Assembly: GCA_030632405.1 (NCBI GenBank)
Contig: DAOVUU010000126.1
Coordinates: forward strand, 1-6,987
Length of the DNA: 6,987 nucleotides
Direction: 5' to 3'
From: Desulfobulbaceae bacterium
GTDB taxonomy: Bacteria; Desulfobacterota; Desulfobulbia; Desulfobulbales; Desulfocapsaceae
A program made the translations under genes and the position numbers. The notes below the pieces were generated by a model. That model was not told where the DNA came from. It did no database searches and worked only from the letters and a program-made list of their open reading frames with translations. Every line of letters begins with the position of its first letter. The first letter of the stretch is position 1. Below are positions 5,549 through 6,987 of the stretch, piece after piece.

Positions 5549-6987
5549 ATGTCTCCTCAAAAATACTACCCGGATATCTATAAGTTTAAAGATGAGATCA
5601 GAACATCAAAACTCATTCCGATCTGCACTGAGATAGTTGCTGACCTCGATACACCCTTAACTCTTTTCTCAAAGGTTGTCGCCGAGCATAAACATATTTT
5701 TTTATTTGAGAGTATGGAAGGGGGAGAGAAATGGGGCAGATATTCTTTTATCGGATATAACCCTCTTGTTACTTTCATTTCAAAAGGCGACAATGTTACC
5801 GTTACAGAGGTAAAAAACGATATCTCAGACACCAGAAAATTTAGAGATAATCCTGTTCAGGCACTGAAGGCACTGATCGAAGATCTGGCAGTTCCCGAGT
5901 ATGACATGCTGCCTAAATTTTGCGGTGGCGCAGTGGGTTTTCTGGGTTATGACATGGTGCGCTTTATGGAAGATCTTCAGGATGACCGTTCGTCTCTGGA
6001 TCTCCCTGACTCATCGTTTATGATTCCGGAAATTGTGCTGGTATTCGACAACCTGAGACAGACGGTTACTGTTGTCTGCTGGGCCTGGTGCGAAGGAAGG
6101 GGAGGTGACAGTCTTTATCGAGACGGTATTAAACGGATTAACGATGTTATAGACAGCATCAGGCTCCCGGTCCCTGCCATGTTTTCTAAGGAAAGTAGCA
6201 AAGGCTGCCCCGAGTCCCATGTTTTTACTTCAAATATGGGAGAGGATCAGTTTTGTGATATGGTCAGGCGAGCCAAGGAGTATATTAGAGCAGGAGATAT
6301 TATCCAGGTGGTGCTCTCCCAGCGTTTCCAAACCATTACAGAACTGTCTCCTCTGGTGCTGTACCGTGCTTTAAGGCATATTAACCCCAGTCCGTATCTT
6401 TTTTTCCTGCAGCTTGATGATGTCATTCAGATCGGTTCCTCTCCTGAAATACTTGTACGGAAGGAGGGGCAGAGTGTCGAATTGCGACCAATTGCCGGGA
6501 CTAGAAGAAGGGGAGAAACCGGACAGGAAGATCTGGCCCTGGAAAAAGAATTGCTTGCCGACCCTAAGGAAATAGCGGAACATCTTATGCTCGTTGATCT
6601 GGGTAGAAATGATGTCGGCCGGGTGGCAAAAGGTGGTCAAGTTGAAGTAGATGATTTGCTGATCATTGAGCGATACAGCCATGTTATGCATATTGTCTCC
6701 GGTATTCACGGTGAGATCGCCGAGGAGAAGGATCAGTTCGACGTGATGGCTGCCTGCTTTCCGGCGGGAACGGTCAGCGGTGCCCCTAAAATCCGTGCCA
6801 TGCAGATTATCGATGAACTGGAGCCTGAAAAGAGGGGACCCTATGCCGGATCTGTCGGTTATTTCGGGTTTTCCGGTAATATGGATTTTTGTATTACTAT
6901 TAGAACATTTGTCATGCAGGGAAACAAATTATGGGTTCAGGCGGGAGCGGGAATAGTTGCTGATTCAGACCCTGCAAAAGAATTTGA
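5549..6987 (+). CDS. trpE: Anthranilate synthase component I, 3' end outside window
   Basis: TrpE makes anthranilate from chorismate, with ammonia supplied by the TrpG glutaminase subunit; this is the first committed step of tryptophan synthesis. The frame is open from ATG 5549 to the window edge, 479 residues, against about 490-520 for the family, so only a short tail is missing. The N-terminal regulatory region carries LFES (52-55), the tryptophan feedback-site motif. Chorismate-domain motifs are IIQVVLSQRF, NPSPYLFFLQ, GSSPEILVR, RPIAGT (313-318), VDLGRNDVGRV (349-359), FPAGTVSGAPK (404-414) and QAGAGIVADSDP near the end. Ala316 in PIAGT marks TrpE; PabB has Lys there (PIKGT). An in-frame stop at 5525-5527 restricts the start, and no ribosome site is visible before 5549. 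trpG is expected downstream but is not in view. Confidence 0.96.
   Translation, partial: MSPQKYYPDIYKFKDEIRTSKLIPICTEIVADLDTPLTLFSKVVAEHKHIFLFESMEGGEKWGRYSFIGYNPLVTFISKGDNVTVTEVKNDISDTRKFRDNPVQALKALIEDLAVPEYDMLPKFCGGAVGFLGYDMVRFMEDLQDDRSSLDLPDSSFMIPEIVLVFDNLRQTVTVVCWAWCEGRGGDSLYRDGIKRINDVIDSIRLPVPAMFSKESSKGCPESHVFTSNMGEDQFCDMVRRAKEYIRAGDIIQVVLSQRFQTITELSPLVLYRALRHINPSPYLFFLQLDDVIQIGSSPEILVRKEGQSVELRPIAGTRRRGETGQEDLALEKELLADPKEIAEHLMLVDLGRNDVGRVAKGGQVEVDDLLIIERYSHVMHIVSGIHGEIAEEKDQFDVMAACFPAGTVSGAPKIRAMQIIDELEPEKRGPYAGSVGYFGFSGNMDFCITIRTFVMQGNKLWVQAGAGIVADSDPAKEF

Noticed and set aside
6371..6709. 112-codon minus-strand frame within trpE
   Set aside because: It is opposite the most conserved part of trpE and is an antisense shadow.

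Overview
This window reads as an ordinary housekeeping stretch of a Gram-negative bacterial chromosome with moderate GC content. The protein families point to Desulfobacterota (former Deltaproteobacteria), possibly a Desulfobulbales-type sulfate reducer. The hints are a stand-alone IMP cyclohydrolase in place of full-length PurH, a PurN with a GSGRTL nucleotide-site loop, a long U32 family protein and an Hsp15-type S4 protein. The placement is inferred from family resemblance alone and was not tested.

Layout. Positions 1-737 (minus strand) hold folE2, the metal-flexible GTP cyclohydrolase, cut off at its C-terminus by the window edge. A 308-base divergent intergenic region follows. Then comes a tight plus-strand cluster at 1046-4914: hslR (S4-domain Hsp15 homologue), purH (IMP cyclohydrolase domain only), purN (formyltransferase) and a 751-residue peptidase-U32 family protein. 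Junctions are 11 nt, a 4-nt or 1-nt overlap, and 4 nt, so co-transcription is likely. A 164-base gap carries two promoter-like sequences ahead of rpsT (ribosomal protein S20, GTG start). Three hairpins follow rpsT, the last a clear intrinsic terminator. From 5549 to the right edge is trpE (anthranilate synthase component I), missing only its last residues.

How the genes relate. FolE2 makes the pterin precursor of folate. PurN uses 10-formyltetrahydrofolate, and the IMP cyclohydrolase closes the purine ring, so folate and purine synthesis sit side by side. HslR, S20 and possibly the U32 protein (homologues hydroxylate rRNA or tRNA using prephenate) form a ribosome/RNA theme. TrpE consumes chorismate, the precursor of prephenate. 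These links are contextual inference.

I see no mobile element, CRISPR array, tRNA, rRNA or convincing riboswitch. The points most worth checking are the split purH, the U32 protein inside a purine operon, the hairpin in the folE2 leader, and the unusual rpsT and trpE initiation regions. I found no convincing new biological system.
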